DNA from: Candidatus Pacearchaeota archaeon
GTDB taxonomy: Archaea; Nanobdellota; Nanobdellia; Pacearchaeales; GW2011-AR1
Length of the DNA: 64,000 bases
Direction: 5' to 3'
Assembly: GCA_023144035.1 (NCBI GenBank)
Contig: JAGLGM010000001.1
Location: 199,422-263,421, forward strand
The position numbers and the translations under genes are program-made. The notes beneath the pieces were generated by a model. The model searched no databases, was not told the DNA's origin, and saw only the letters and a program-made list of their open reading frames with translations. Shown piece after piece: positions 24,363 through 33,207 of the stretch. Positions within the stretch are counted from its first letter, which is position 1; each line of letters opens with the position of its first letter.

Positions 24363-24718
24363 GTGAAATAATTCATGTAAAATTAGAATACAATGAAGCA
24401 CTTCAATCTAAAAAAGATATTTTGAGTTCTGAAATTGGATTATTAAAAGTGGCAAAAGCTATAAAAAAACATCAAATATTAAGATCAGATGAACTTAAAA
24501 TAAAATTAAGACTTCATAGAAAATTAAAAGAATTAAAAACAAATATAACAAAATTACAACAAGTTCTTCCTAAAGTAAAAATACCTGAAATACTTGAAGG
24601 AAAAAGAGAATCTCCTGAAGAGCAAATAATAAAACCAAAGATAGAAAAAAGAGCCCATGATAGTGGTTTAGAATCTCAATTAGCAGAAATCCAAGCAAGA
24701 CTAAAAGAACTTGGTTAA
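24359..24718 (+). CDS. Coiled-coil protein, partner of the preceding gene
   Basis: 119 residues, two helical coiled-coil stretches (residues ~5-40 and 45-75) followed by a loop and a short C-terminal helix (LESQLAEIQARLKELG). Translationally coupled to the preceding coiled-coil gene by a four-base overlap. Function unknown; a heteromeric complex is the simplest reading. alaS begins 39 bases downstream. Confidence 0.65.
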   Translation: MSEIIHVKLEYNEALQSKKDILSSEIGLLKVAKAIKKHQILRSDELKIKLRLHRKLKELKTNITKLQQVLPKVKIPEILEGKRESPEEQIIKPKIEKRAHDSGLESQLAEIQARLKELG

Positions 24719-24757
24719 TATCAAACAATTTTTAAAACTCTGTTTCTTAAAGAAAAT

Positions 24758-26446
24758 ATGACAACTAGAAAAGAATTAATAAAAAAATATTTAGAATTTT
24801 TTAAATCAAAAGACCATAAAGTTATTTCAAATGCTTCACTTATTCCTGAAAACGACCCTACTGTGTTATTTACAACAGCTGGAATGCACCCCTTAGTTCC
24901 ATATTTAATAGGTCAAAAACATCCGCAAGGTAAAAGATTAGTAAATGTTCAAAGATGTATAAGAACAGGAGACATAGAAGAAGTAGGAGACGAAACACAT
25001 CACACTTTCTTTGAGATGCTTGGTAACTGGAGCTTAGGTGATTATTGGAAAGAAGACTCAATTAAATATAGTTTTGATTTTTTGACAAAAAAATTAAAAA
25101 TTCCAAAAGAAAAAATAAATGTTACATGTTTTAAAGGAGAGAAAAATATATTGAAAGATAATGAATCTTCAAAAATTTGGAAAGATTTAGGAATTAATAA
25201 AATAAAATTTTTAGGAAAAAAAGATAATTGGTGGGGACCTGCAGGAACAACAGGACCTTGTGGCCCAGATACAGAAATTTTTGTGAATAATGTTGAAATT
25301 TGGAATAATGTTTTTATGGAATATAATAAAACATCTAAAGGTAAATTTGAACCTCTAAAACAAAAAAACGTAGACACAGGAATGGGTGTAGAAAGAACAG
25401 TAGCAGTTCTAAATGGTTATGAAGATAATTATCTAACAAATAGTTTTAAATTAATTATAAAAGAAATTGAAAAATTATCAAATAAAAATTATAAAGGTAA
25501 TGAAAGAGAAATGAGAATTATTGCAGATCATATTAAAGCTTCTGTATTTATAATTGCCGATGGAATTATTCCTGGAAATTCTGAGCAAAGCTATGTTTTA
25601 AGAAGATTAATTAGAAGAGCTGTTAGATATGGAAAAATTATTGGAATAAAAAATTTCACAACACAAATAGCAGAACCTGTTTTTAAAATATTTGATGATT
25701 ATCCAGAATTAAAAAAACATAAAAAAACTATTCTTAAAGAATTAAAAAAAGAAGAAGATAAATTTTTAGTGACTTTAGAAAAAGGTTTAAACAAATTTAA
25801 AAAATTCACTTCAAACAAAAAACAATTATCTGGTAAAGAAAGTTTTCTTTTATATCAAAGTTTTGGATTTCCTATTGAAATGATTGAAGAAGAATGTAAA
25901 AAACAAAAAATTAAATTTTCAGTAAATGATTTTGAAAAAGCAAATAAAGAACACCAAAAACTATCAAGAACTGCAACAGCTGGAAGATTTAAATCAGGTT
26001 TAGCAGACAATTCAGAATTAACTACTAAGTTACATACTGCTGCGCACCTTTTACTAGAAGGATTAAAACAAACTTTAGGAAAGAACATAACTCAAAAAGG
26101 TTCAAACATAAACGCAGAAAGATTAAGATTTGATTTTTCTTTTCCAAGAAAACTAGAAGAAAAAGAAGTAAAAAAAATAGAATATCTTGTAAATTCAGAA
26201 ATTAAAAAAGAACACAAAATTACAGTTCAAGAAATGTCTCCTCAAGAAGCTAAAAAAAGTGGAGCTGCAGGATCTTTTGATAAAAAATATGGGAACAAAG
26301 TTTCTGTTTACTCTATAGGTAATTTTTCAAAAGAAATTTGTGCAGGACCTCATGTAAAAAACACAAAAGAATTAGGAACTTTTAAAATAAAAAAACAAGA
26401 ATCAGTTGGAGCAGGAACCAGAAGAATAAAAGCAACACTAGAATAA
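24758..26446 (+). CDS. alaS: Alanyl-tRNA synthetase, short bacterial/CPR-like type
   Basis: 562-residue class IIc synthetase. Catalytic core: FTTAGMHPLVPYLIGQKHPQG, RTGDIEEVGDETHHTFFEM, GNWSLGDYWK, WGPAGTTGPCGPDTEIF. The editing domain is intact, with H-x3-H as HTAAHLLLEG and C-x3-H as CAGPHVKNT. The protein stops at the end of the editing domain (about 560 residues against about 870), so the C-terminal C-Ala/DHHA1 region is absent. The wording of the core (AGM-PLVPYL-G..HPQG-RLVN) is like the compact AlaRS of candidate phyla radiation bacteria, not archaeal AlaRS, so horizontal origin is likely. Confidence 0.94.
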   Translation: MTTRKELIKKYLEFFKSKDHKVISNASLIPENDPTVLFTTAGMHPLVPYLIGQKHPQGKRLVNVQRCIRTGDIEEVGDETHHTFFEMLGNWSLGDYWKEDSIKYSFDFLTKKLKIPKEKINVTCFKGEKNILKDNESSKIWKDLGINKIKFLGKKDNWWGPAGTTGPCGPDTEIFVNNVEIWNNVFMEYNKTSKGKFEPLKQKNVDTGMGVERTVAVLNGYEDNYLTNSFKLIIKEIEKLSNKNYKGNEREMRIIADHIKASVFIIADGIIPGNSEQSYVLRRLIRRAVRYGKIIGIKNFTTQIAEPVFKIFDDYPELKKHKKTILKELKKEEDKFLVTLEKGLNKFKKFTSNKKQLSGKESFLLYQSFGFPIEMIEEECKKQKIKFSVNDFEKANKEHQKLSRTATAGRFKSGLADNSELTTKLHTAAHLLLEGLKQTLGKNITQKGSNINAERLRFDFSFPRKLEEKEVKKIEYLVNSEIKKEHKITVQEMSPQEAKKSGAAGSFDKKYGNKVSVYSIGNFSKEICAGPHVKNTKELGTFKIKKQESVGAGTRRIKATLE

Positions 26447-26460
26447 ATTATTTTTAATAT

Positions 26461-27450
26461 TTATAACCCATATCTTTCAATAATTTTATTGAGTCTAGCA
26501 CGCCTAAATAAATTAGTTTTCCCTGTCTCTTCTATTCCTTTTCTTATTTTTTTAAATGCTCTTGCATCTCCATATTCATATAAATATCCAAAAGAATCTC
26601 CTTCAGAAGAATTTATAATTTCAGGATAAGATGTTAATTTAAGCCCTCCTAAATATGAATTTTCATTATCTGTAATAATTGAAGGACCTGTTGTTTCAAC
26701 AAAACAATAACTAGTGTCTAATAACCCGTATTTTTCTGGGCATTTTATCCCTACAGAATCATGGTTTTCTAATTTATGATAAAAAAATACTGTTTCATAA
26801 CCAATTTCTCTAAGAAGAAAAACAAGTAATTCTGATTTAGAAGCACAAACCCCTTCTTGTTCATATAAAACTTCATAAGGATATCTTGAATAATTAATAC
26901 TATTATTTCCAAGAAAAATTTGCTCATCTGAATTTCCAAAAGGAATGTTTTGAACTAAACTTATTGCTATTCTTGCTTGATCTGTTTTACTGCTTGCAAG
27001 ATTTTGTATTTGAATAACAAGAGGCATTAACAAAATCTTTTGATTTTCTTCATTAATTTTTATAAATTTAAAATCTTCTCTTAAAGGTTTTTCCCCATTT
27101 GAATAAGAAATAAAATCTGGAAGCTCAAAAAGATAATCTGTTAAATTACCATAAACAGTAAAAGAAATGTTTTTTTCTTTTCCATTTAAAAAATATGTGA
27201 AATTAACTTCTTTTGGATTAAATTGATAAAAAGATATGCAAGACTCATCTTCAATATTTGTAAGATTTACACATCCACAAAGAGATGCTTTCTCAACTAA
27301 AACTCCTTCAGAACAAAAATAAGGTTGATTAACAGAACAATCTCCTTCCAAAGTTCCATCTCCGCAATTATTATCTTTTTGAAATAAACCAGCACTTACA
27401 AAAGTCACAAGGAACAAAACCAAAATAAACATTAGTAAAACTTTTTTCAT
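26461..27450 (-). CDS. Secreted transglutaminase-like protein
   Basis: 329 residues with an N-terminal signal peptide (KKVLLMFILVLFLVTFVSAG). A cysteine-rich region follows (CGDGTLEGDC ... CGC). Residues ~200-260 show a transglutaminase-like triad: Cys in QEGVCASKSELLVFLLREIG, His in KLENHDSVGI and Asp in YGLLDTSYC. Exported archaeal transglutaminase-like proteins are thought to be proteases or amidases. Its ATG overlaps the stop of the adjacent hydrolase gene by four bases. Confidence 0.8.
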   Translation of the reverse strand: MKKVLLMFILVLFLVTFVSAGLFQKDNNCGDGTLEGDCSVNQPYFCSEGVLVEKASLCGCVNLTNIEDESCISFYQFNPKEVNFTYFLNGKEKNISFTVYGNLTDYLFELPDFISYSNGEKPLREDFKFIKINEENQKILLMPLVIQIQNLASSKTDQARIAISLVQNIPFGNSDEQIFLGNNSINYSRYPYEVLYEQEGVCASKSELLVFLLREIGYETVFFYHKLENHDSVGIKCPEKYGLLDTSYCFVETTGPSIITDNENSYLGGLKLTSYPEIINSSEGDSFGYLYEYGDARAFKKIRKGIEETGKTNLFRRARLNKIIERYGL

Positions 27451-28013
27451 TCTTTAAGTACCTCTTCTAATAATTCGGGGAATTCTTTTGTACCCATTCC
27501 TCTTTCTGTAAAATGTCCTTTATTCTTTAAAACAATTGGTTTAATATTTAACATTTCAGAATAAATTTTACAAGATTCTAAAATACTTTCACTATCATTA
27601 TCAGATTCTATAAGAATAATTTCTTTAACATTATTCTGTAAATTTTTATTTATTTCAAAATCATAAAATTTATCCAATTCCCAAACTTCTTTTTTTAAAT
27701 TAATAATCGCAGGAGCAACTAAAATTAACTTTTTAATTTTTTCATTAGTCTCTCCTAGCCACTTAGTTAAAAAAGCTCCTCCTGCACTGTGACCAATTAA
27801 AATAGTTTCTTCATCAATTGGGATTTTTTCAAATTCTTCTTTCCATTCTTGATAAGTTGGTTTCCAACAAATAGGCATTAAAGGTGTATAAGTTTTAATT
27901 CCTTGATTTTCTAATTTATTTTTAATCCAATATATCCAATGGGCTTTATTTTGAGGAGATTCTTTTGCCATTTCTTCACTTTTTGGAGAACCGTGAATAA
28001 TTACAACTTTCAT
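27447..28013 (-). CDS. RBBP9/YdeN-type alpha/beta hydrolase
   Basis: 188 residues of alpha/beta-hydrolase fold. The nucleophile elbow is GHSAGGAF (near residue 73), preceded by VVIIHGSPKS, with Asp (ESDNDSESI) and a C-terminal histidine (KNKGHFTERG) completing the triad. Typical of the RBBP9/YdeN serine hydrolase family. It overlaps leuS at its 5' end and the transglutaminase-like gene at its 3' end, each by four bases. A relative is at 35824-36399. Confidence 0.85.
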   Translation of the reverse strand: MKVVIIHGSPKSEEMAKESPQNKAHWIYWIKNKLENQGIKTYTPLMPICWKPTYQEWKEEFEKIPIDEETILIGHSAGGAFLTKWLGETNEKIKKLILVAPAIINLKKEVWELDKFYDFEINKNLQNNVKEIILIESDNDSESILESCKIYSEMLNIKPIVLKNKGHFTERGMGTKEFPELLEEVLKE

Positions 28014-30481
28014 TCTAAATAAATCGCAGGCCTTCCTGGCTTTGTTTTTTTAGACATGTTTGAAGGATCATATTTAGTTTTATCATTAACAGCAAATATA
28101 CTAATTTTTCTTCCAGATATTTTATTAATTAACGCTTCATCATACAATTCTTTCTCATTTGGTAAAACATAAACATAAATTTTTTCTTTATTTTTAACTA
28201 ATTTAAAAATTTGATTTATATCAGATATTAATTTACTAATTGCTAAATCTTGTTTTTCAAAAAATTCATTAATTTTCTTTTTATTTGCTTTAGACCATTT
28301 TTCTAAACTTAAAAAATTCTTATTTCCTAATTTTTCCCAAAGTTCCTCAGTAATATGTGGACAAAAAGGATTTAATAATTTCAAAGAATTTTCTAAAACT
28401 TCTTTAGATGTTTTTTCAGGGAGAGATTCAAATAATTCTCTTAATTTAATCACAGCTAAATTATATTTAAAATTCTCTAAATATTCTGTAATTTCTAAAA
28501 TTGTTTTATTAATCTTACTTTCTATTCTTGCATCTGCTTTTTCAAATTGTACTTCCTCAAAATAATTTACAATCTTTTTAATAAATTTAAAACTTCCTTG
28601 AATTCCTTCTTCACTCCAATCAATATCTTTATCCGGTGATGAATTTGAAACTAAAAATAATCTTGCAGCATCAATACCATATTTTTTAGAAACTTCTTCT
28701 GGTAATACAACATTTCCTTTTGATTTAGACATTTTTTCCCCATCATGTCCTTTTAACATTCCTTGATTAAACAGTTTAGTAAAGGGTTCATCAAAATCTA
28801 AAAAACCTAAATCCCTAAGTACTTTTGTAAAGAACCTAGCATAAATTAAATGCATACAAGCATGTTCTGTTCCCCCAATATATTGATCAACAGGTAGCCA
28901 TTTTTGTACTAAAGTTTTATCAAATGGTTTTTTTGAGTTTTTATTATCAGGATATCTTAAAAAATACCAAGAGCTATCAAAAAAAGTATCCATTGTGTCT
29001 GGTTCCCTTGTTGCATCTCCTTTACATTTAGGACATTTAACATTTATCCATTTTTCATTTGTTTCTAAGGGGTTTCCTTTTCCAAATTTTACTTTTTCTG
29101 GTAATTTAACTGGGAGGTCTTTTTCTGGAACAGGAACCAACCCACAAGAACCGCAGTTTATTATTGGAATGGGTGTTCCCCAATATCTCTGTCTTGAAAA
29201 TCCCCAATCTCTTAATTTATATTGAATAACTTTTTTACCTAATTTTTTCTTTTTCAAAAACTCTGTTATTTTTTCTTTTGCTTTATCATTTTTAATGCCA
29301 TTAAATTCTTTAGAATTAACTAACACTCCCTCTTGAATATATGCTTTTTCTTTTACATTTCCTCCCTTAGTTTGGTTTTTAGACAAACTAGCTATGGGCT
29401 TTGCCTCTTGCTTAATAACTTCTTTTATATTAATTTTATATTTACTTGCAAAATCAAAATCTCTTTGATCATGTCCAGGAACAGCCATAACCATTCCACT
29501 ACCATAATCTGCAACTACAAAATTACCTGCCCAAATAGGTATTTCTTCTCCATTAATTGGGTTTCTTGCATAACTTCCTGTAAAAACCCCTTCTTTTTCT
29601 AATTCTTCAATATCTTTTTCGCTTGTTGATTTTAATTTTTTCAAAAACTTTTCAACTTCTTTTTTTTGTTTTTCTGTTACTAAACTCATTAATTCAGAAT
29701 GTTGTGCAGAAATAACCATAAAAGTAACTCCAAAAAGAGTATCAGGTCTTGTTGTAAAAATAGGCCATTTTTTCCCCTCAATTTCAAATAAAATTTCTGT
29801 CCCATGACTTTTTCCTATCCAATTTTTTTGCATTGATTTTATTTTTTGAGGCCATTCTAATCCATCCACTTTATCAAGAAGTTCATCTGCATATTTTGTT
29901 GTTTTAAGATACCATTGATCTAAATGTTTAATTTCTACTTCTGTATCTTCGTGTCTCCAACAAACCCCTTTTTGTACTTGTTCATTTGCTAATACTGTCT
30001 TACATTTTGGACACCAATTAACAGGTGCTTTTTTTCTGTAAACTAAATCTGCTTCTAAAAATTTTAAAAACCAAAATTGATTCCATTTATAATATTCTGG
30101 ATCCATAGTAGAAAGTGTTTTAGACCAATCATAACTTAATCCTATTAATTTCATTTGTTTAACATAATTTTTTATTGCTTTTTCAGTAAATGGTTTTGGA
30201 TGTTCTCCTGCTTTTATCGCTGCATTTTCAGCAGGCAATCCAAGAGCATCAAACCCCATTGGGTAAAGAACATTAAATCCTTGCATTCTCTTGAATCTTA
30301 CATAAATATCTCCAATTGTATAGTTTAAAGCATGCCCCATATGTAATCCAGAAGCAGAAGGATATGGAAACATCTCAAGAACATAAAACTTTTTTTTCTT
30401 ACTTTCTTTAACTTGAAAAATTTTTTTATTTTCCCATCTTTTTTGCCATTTCTGTTCTATTTTTTTAAAATCAAAATCCAT
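28010..30481 (-). CDS. leuS: Leucyl-tRNA synthetase, bacterial type
   Basis: About 823 residues, class Ia. HIGH motif is PSASGLHMGHALN, KMSKS is GEKMSKSKGN. The segments DALGLPAENAAI, NWCPKCKTVLANEQV, MQKNWIGKSHG and the editing-domain TTRPDTLFG with PGHDQRDFDFA are bacterial in type, with a zinc-ribbon insertion (CGSCG ... CPKC) typical of bacterial LeuRS. Archaeal LeuRS differs in order and is longer (over 900). The track start is TTG at 30502; the ATG at 30479-30481 (MDFDFKKIEQKW) is preferred. Divergent from endA 52 bases away. Confidence 0.94.
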   Translation of the reverse strand: MDFDFKKIEQKWQKRWENKKIFQVKESKKKKFYVLEMFPYPSASGLHMGHALNYTIGDIYVRFKRMQGFNVLYPMGFDALGLPAENAAIKAGEHPKPFTEKAIKNYVKQMKLIGLSYDWSKTLSTMDPEYYKWNQFWFLKFLEADLVYRKKAPVNWCPKCKTVLANEQVQKGVCWRHEDTEVEIKHLDQWYLKTTKYADELLDKVDGLEWPQKIKSMQKNWIGKSHGTEILFEIEGKKWPIFTTRPDTLFGVTFMVISAQHSELMSLVTEKQKKEVEKFLKKLKSTSEKDIEELEKEGVFTGSYARNPINGEEIPIWAGNFVVADYGSGMVMAVPGHDQRDFDFASKYKINIKEVIKQEAKPIASLSKNQTKGGNVKEKAYIQEGVLVNSKEFNGIKNDKAKEKITEFLKKKKLGKKVIQYKLRDWGFSRQRYWGTPIPIINCGSCGLVPVPEKDLPVKLPEKVKFGKGNPLETNEKWINVKCPKCKGDATREPDTMDTFFDSSWYFLRYPDNKNSKKPFDKTLVQKWLPVDQYIGGTEHACMHLIYARFFTKVLRDLGFLDFDEPFTKLFNQGMLKGHDGEKMSKSKGNVVLPEEVSKKYGIDAARLFLVSNSSPDKDIDWSEEGIQGSFKFIKKIVNYFEEVQFEKADARIESKINKTILEITEYLENFKYNLAVIKLRELFESLPEKTSKEVLENSLKLLNPFCPHITEELWEKLGNKNFLSLEKWSKANKKKINEFFEKQDLAISKLISDINQIFKLVKNKEKIYVYVLPNEKELYDEALINKISGRKISIFAVNDKTKYDPSNMSKKTKPGRPAIYLE

Positions 30482-30533
30482 AAACAAATAACAACTTAGC
30501 AACTTTTAAATATTGTCTTCTATTAAGAAAGAT

Positions 30534-31052
30534 ATGAAAAAAATACAAGCATACTTAACAGGACAAATTATTTCTAGTAATACTTCTGAATCAAAATTTC
30601 TCTATAAAAAAAGTAATTTTGGCGAACTTGTAGGAGAAAAGATTCATTATTCTTTACCAGAAGCATTATTTTTATTTGAAAAAGCAAAAATAGAAATATA
30701 TATGGGTTCAAAAAAAATATCTTCTAGAGAATTATTATCTAAATTTAGAAGAATTGATAAAAGAATTCAAATCAAATACCCTGTTTTTAAAAATTTGAGA
30801 GAAAAAGGATATGTTGTAAAAACAGCATTAAAATTTGGTGCAGATTTTAGAGTCTATGAAAAAAATTCAAAACCAGGTAAAAAACATGCAAAATGGATTG
30901 TCTTTGCAGATCATGAATCTAATAGATTGACATGGCACGAATTTTCTGCAAAAAATAGAGTTGCACATTCTACAAAAAAGAATTTACTTCTAGCAATTGT
31001 AGACGAAGAAAACAGTATTACTTATTATGAAATTAGATGGTTAAAACCATAA
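30534..31052 (+). CDS. endA: tRNA splicing endonuclease
   Basis: 172 residues. It excises archaeal tRNA introns at bulge-helix-bulge sites. The catalytic triad is visible in order: Tyr in DFRVYEKN, His in GKKHAKWIVF, Lys in STKKNLLLAIVD. N-terminal segment (SLPEALFLFEKAKIEI) is the standard non-catalytic domain. At this length it should form the homotetramer (alpha-4) type, which needs canonical BHB targets; the three introns in this window are all canonical. The track start (30513) is TTG; the ATG at 30534 is preferred. Confidence 0.93.
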   Translation: MKKIQAYLTGQIISSNTSESKFLYKKSNFGELVGEKIHYSLPEALFLFEKAKIEIYMGSKKISSRELLSKFRRIDKRIQIKYPVFKNLREKGYVVKTALKFGADFRVYEKNSKPGKKHAKWIVFADHESNRLTWHEFSAKNRVAHSTKKNLLLAIVDEENSITYYEIRWLKP

Positions 31053-31086
31053 TAATCTTTATAACCTAATCCTCCTTCTCTCAGTT

Positions 31087-32037
31087 ATGCCCACTCAAGA
31101 TACTTCAAAAATAAAAGAAAAGATTTTGTTTACTTTAAGAAGAAGAGGACCTTGCTTACCAGTGCATATTGCAAGTGAAATAGAAACAAGCATATTATTT
31201 GCTTCTGCTTTTCTTTCAGAGTTATTTTCTGAAAAAAAGATAAAAATGAGTAATATGAAAATTGGAAGTTCATCCTTATATTTTATTCCAGGACAAGAAT
31301 ATCTTTTAGAAAAGTTTTCACATCATCTTAAAAGTAAAGAAAAAGATGCTTTTGAATTATTAGTAAATCACAAATTTTTAGAAGATTATAAACAAGATCC
31401 AGCAATTAGAGTTGCATTAAGATCAATTAAAGATTTTGCAATTCCATTTAAAGAAGGAGAAAAAATAATTTGGAGATATTACACAGAAAAAGAACCTGTA
31501 CCTCAATTACCCAAAACCATTCTTCAAAAAACAGAACCAATTATACAAAAATCAAAATATGAAAATAAAGAATTTATTAATGAAAAAGATAAAGAAATAA
31601 AATCTCTTAATAAACAAGAAGATAATCAAAAGGAATTAGACATTTTTGGAGAACAAAAAAAAGAACCTATTAAAAAACCAATAAAGAAAATTCTTGTGAA
31701 AAGAACATCTAAAAAAACTTCTGCTTCTGAGAAAAAAAATGAAAGATTTTTTAATAAAGTAAAAGAATTTCTAATTGAAAAATCAATAAGCATCTCAGGT
31801 ATTGAAGGATTTAGCAAAACTGATTTAATATTAAAAATTATTGATGGAGGAGTTGAAAAAGTTTTAATTGCATATAATAAAAAAAGGCTATTAGAAGCAG
31901 ATTTATTAAAAGCACACAAAAAAGCGTTAGAATATAATCTACCCTATATTATCTTAAGTTTAGGTGATCTTCCAAAAAAATTAGAAAATATTATAGAAGC
32001 TGTAAGAAATTTGTCAGGAATAGACAAATTAAGCTAA
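31087..32037 (+). CDS. Winged-helix protein with C-terminal restriction-endonuclease-like domain, unknown
   Basis: 316 residues. N-terminal 80 residues look like a winged helix (ILFTLRRRGPCLPVHIASEIE), then a soluble linker rich in Lys/Glu (residues ~150-215) and a C-terminal ~100-residue domain (FSKTDLILKIIDGGVEKVLIAYNKKRLLEADLLKAHKKA). The end pattern (strand-helix with YIILSLGDLPKKLENIIEAV) suggests a PD-(D/E)XK or Rossmann-like fold, but no confident motif was found. Sits between endA and rps17e on the same strand. Function unknown. Confidence 0.55.
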   Translation: MPTQDTSKIKEKILFTLRRRGPCLPVHIASEIETSILFASAFLSELFSEKKIKMSNMKIGSSSLYFIPGQEYLLEKFSHHLKSKEKDAFELLVNHKFLEDYKQDPAIRVALRSIKDFAIPFKEGEKIIWRYYTEKEPVPQLPKTILQKTEPIIQKSKYENKEFINEKDKEIKSLNKQEDNQKELDIFGEQKKEPIKKPIKKILVKRTSKKTSASEKKNERFFNKVKEFLIEKSISISGIEGFSKTDLILKIIDGGVEKVLIAYNKKRLLEADLLKAHKKALEYNLPYIILSLGDLPKKLENIIEAVRNLSGIDKLS

Positions 32038-32074
32038 TAAAAACCTTTAAAAAACAAATTTAGTTCTTCATATA

Positions 32075-32260
32075 ATGGGTAAAATAAAATCAAAATTAGT
32101 AAGAAGGTCTTCAAAGACATTTATTGAAAAAGGAATTGAATTTAATGAAAACTTTGAACATAATAAAAAAATACTTGGAAGTACAATGCCAAGTAAAAAA
32201 TTAAGAAATCAAATAGCTGGATTCTTAGCAAGAGAAAGAAAACAGAAGAAAAAAGAATAA
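32075..32260 (+). CDS. rps17e: Ribosomal protein S17e
   Basis: 61 residues, the usual length for archaeal S17e. MGKIKSKLVRRSSKTFIEKG and NFEHNKKILG, followed by KKLRNQIAGFLARERK, match the family consensus (MG-I...RT...FE-NK...S-K-RN-IAGY). Small-subunit protein. ATG start at 32075, just before the tRNA cluster. Ends 37 bases before the intron-containing tRNA. Confidence 0.93.
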   Translation: MGKIKSKLVRRSSKTFIEKGIEFNENFEHNKKILGSTMPSKKLRNQIAGFLARERKQKKKE

Positions 32261-32297
32261 CCTCAAAACTTTTAAATTAACTAATTCTAGTAATTTT

Positions 32298-32390
32298 GGC
32301 GTTGTAGCTTAGTGTCTTAAAGCGCGGCTCTCATGAAATCTTTAGATTTGAGAAAGGCCGAGATCGGGAGTTAAAATCTCCCCAACGTCA
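32298..32390 (+). tRNA. tRNA with CAT anticodon (Met-elongator or Ile2), intron-containing
   Basis: 93 bases including a 19-base canonical intron (32336-32354, after position 37). Acceptor GGCGTTG pairs with CAACGTC, discriminator A. Anticodon stem CGGCT/GGCCG closes the mature loop CTCATGA, anticodon CAT. The precursor folds as a bulge-helix-bulge: outer helix CGGCT/GGCCG, central CTCA/TGAG, bulges TGA and AAA, inner AATCT/AGATT. T arm GGGAG/CTCCC. The G1 start argues against initiator tRNA. An adjacent antisense gene (LAGLIDADG) ends inside its T loop, and the 3' half is repeated at 33208-33243. Confidence 0.9.
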
Positions 32391-33156
32391 CTTTATTTAA
32401 AAATTTAAAATTAATTTTATTTCTAATAAATTGCATCCTCTTAGAAGTAAATTTTTTTAGTGCATGATTATACTCTTGATCATATTGTAAAAATTTTGAA
32501 AACCGATTACTTTGCTTTGGATTGACAAAACCTACATAATCATTAAAAAGAATTAAATTCTCCTTACCATTAAATTGGAACCTACATTGTTCTTGCGCAT
32601 TCCACTTAGAATCTAATCTTGCTTCACATAAATAATAAGCTCCATTTAAACCTAAAGAAATTAAATAATCATAAATTTGTTTTAAAAAATTTTTATGTAT
32701 AACTCTTGCTTCTACCCTTGGATAAAATTTATTTGGGTTTTTGGTTAGAACTAAAGAGCCATCTGTAGCAAAAAAGCCTTGTACAATATATTTTATAAGT
32801 CCTTTATCATAAAAGGTTTGGGAAATAATAAGTTGCTGTCCTTTTTTTCCCACTGGAAATCCATGGTCTTTTAGTTTATTGAAGAGAATTTTATCTGTAA
32901 AAGCTATTTCTATTGCATTACAATCTAATCTTTTCTTAATTTTAACACTTTTTCTATTCCCTTCTCTTAAAGAATTAATAAGGGGAATCACGACCTGTTC
33001 ATAAAAAGGTTTATCATCTAAAGAATTCCCAGTAATCACAATTGCATAATAATCTTTCTTACAAGAAGTATAAGCAGACAAACATCCATCTCCAGATAAT
33101 ATTCCAAATAACAATGCAAATCTTTTATCCTGATTTAAAGAATTCATATTAAACAT
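32371..33156 (-). CDS. LAGLIDADG homing endonuclease overlapping a tRNA
   Basis: About 261 residues with two LAGLIDADG motifs: LFGILSGDGCL near the start (residues ~15-25) and VQGFFATDGSL in the middle, each ending in the catalytic aspartate. It is a monomeric double-motif homing endonuclease, free-standing rather than inside an intron or intein. Its last residues VTLGRF and stop are read from the reverse complement of the tRNA acceptor stem and T loop (32371-32390). The track start at 33174 is TTG; ATG at 33154-33156 (or 33145-33147) is preferred. Flanked by two copies of the tRNA 3' half, so a mobile element is likely. Confidence 0.9.
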   Translation of the reverse strand: MFNMNSLNQDKRFALLFGILSGDGCLSAYTSCKKDYYAIVITGNSLDDKPFYEQVVIPLINSLREGNRKSVKIKKRLDCNAIEIAFTDKILFNKLKDHGFPVGKKGQQLIISQTFYDKGLIKYIVQGFFATDGSLVLTKNPNKFYPRVEARVIHKNFLKQIYDYLISLGLNGAYYLCEARLDSKWNAQEQCRFQFNGKENLILFNDYVGFVNPKQSNRFSKFLQYDQEYNHALKKFTSKRMQFIRNKINFKFLNKVTLGRF

Positions 33157-33207
33157 TATATTAATTAGCGTCAACGATTTATAATATTTAGTAACTTCTT
33201 CATAGTT

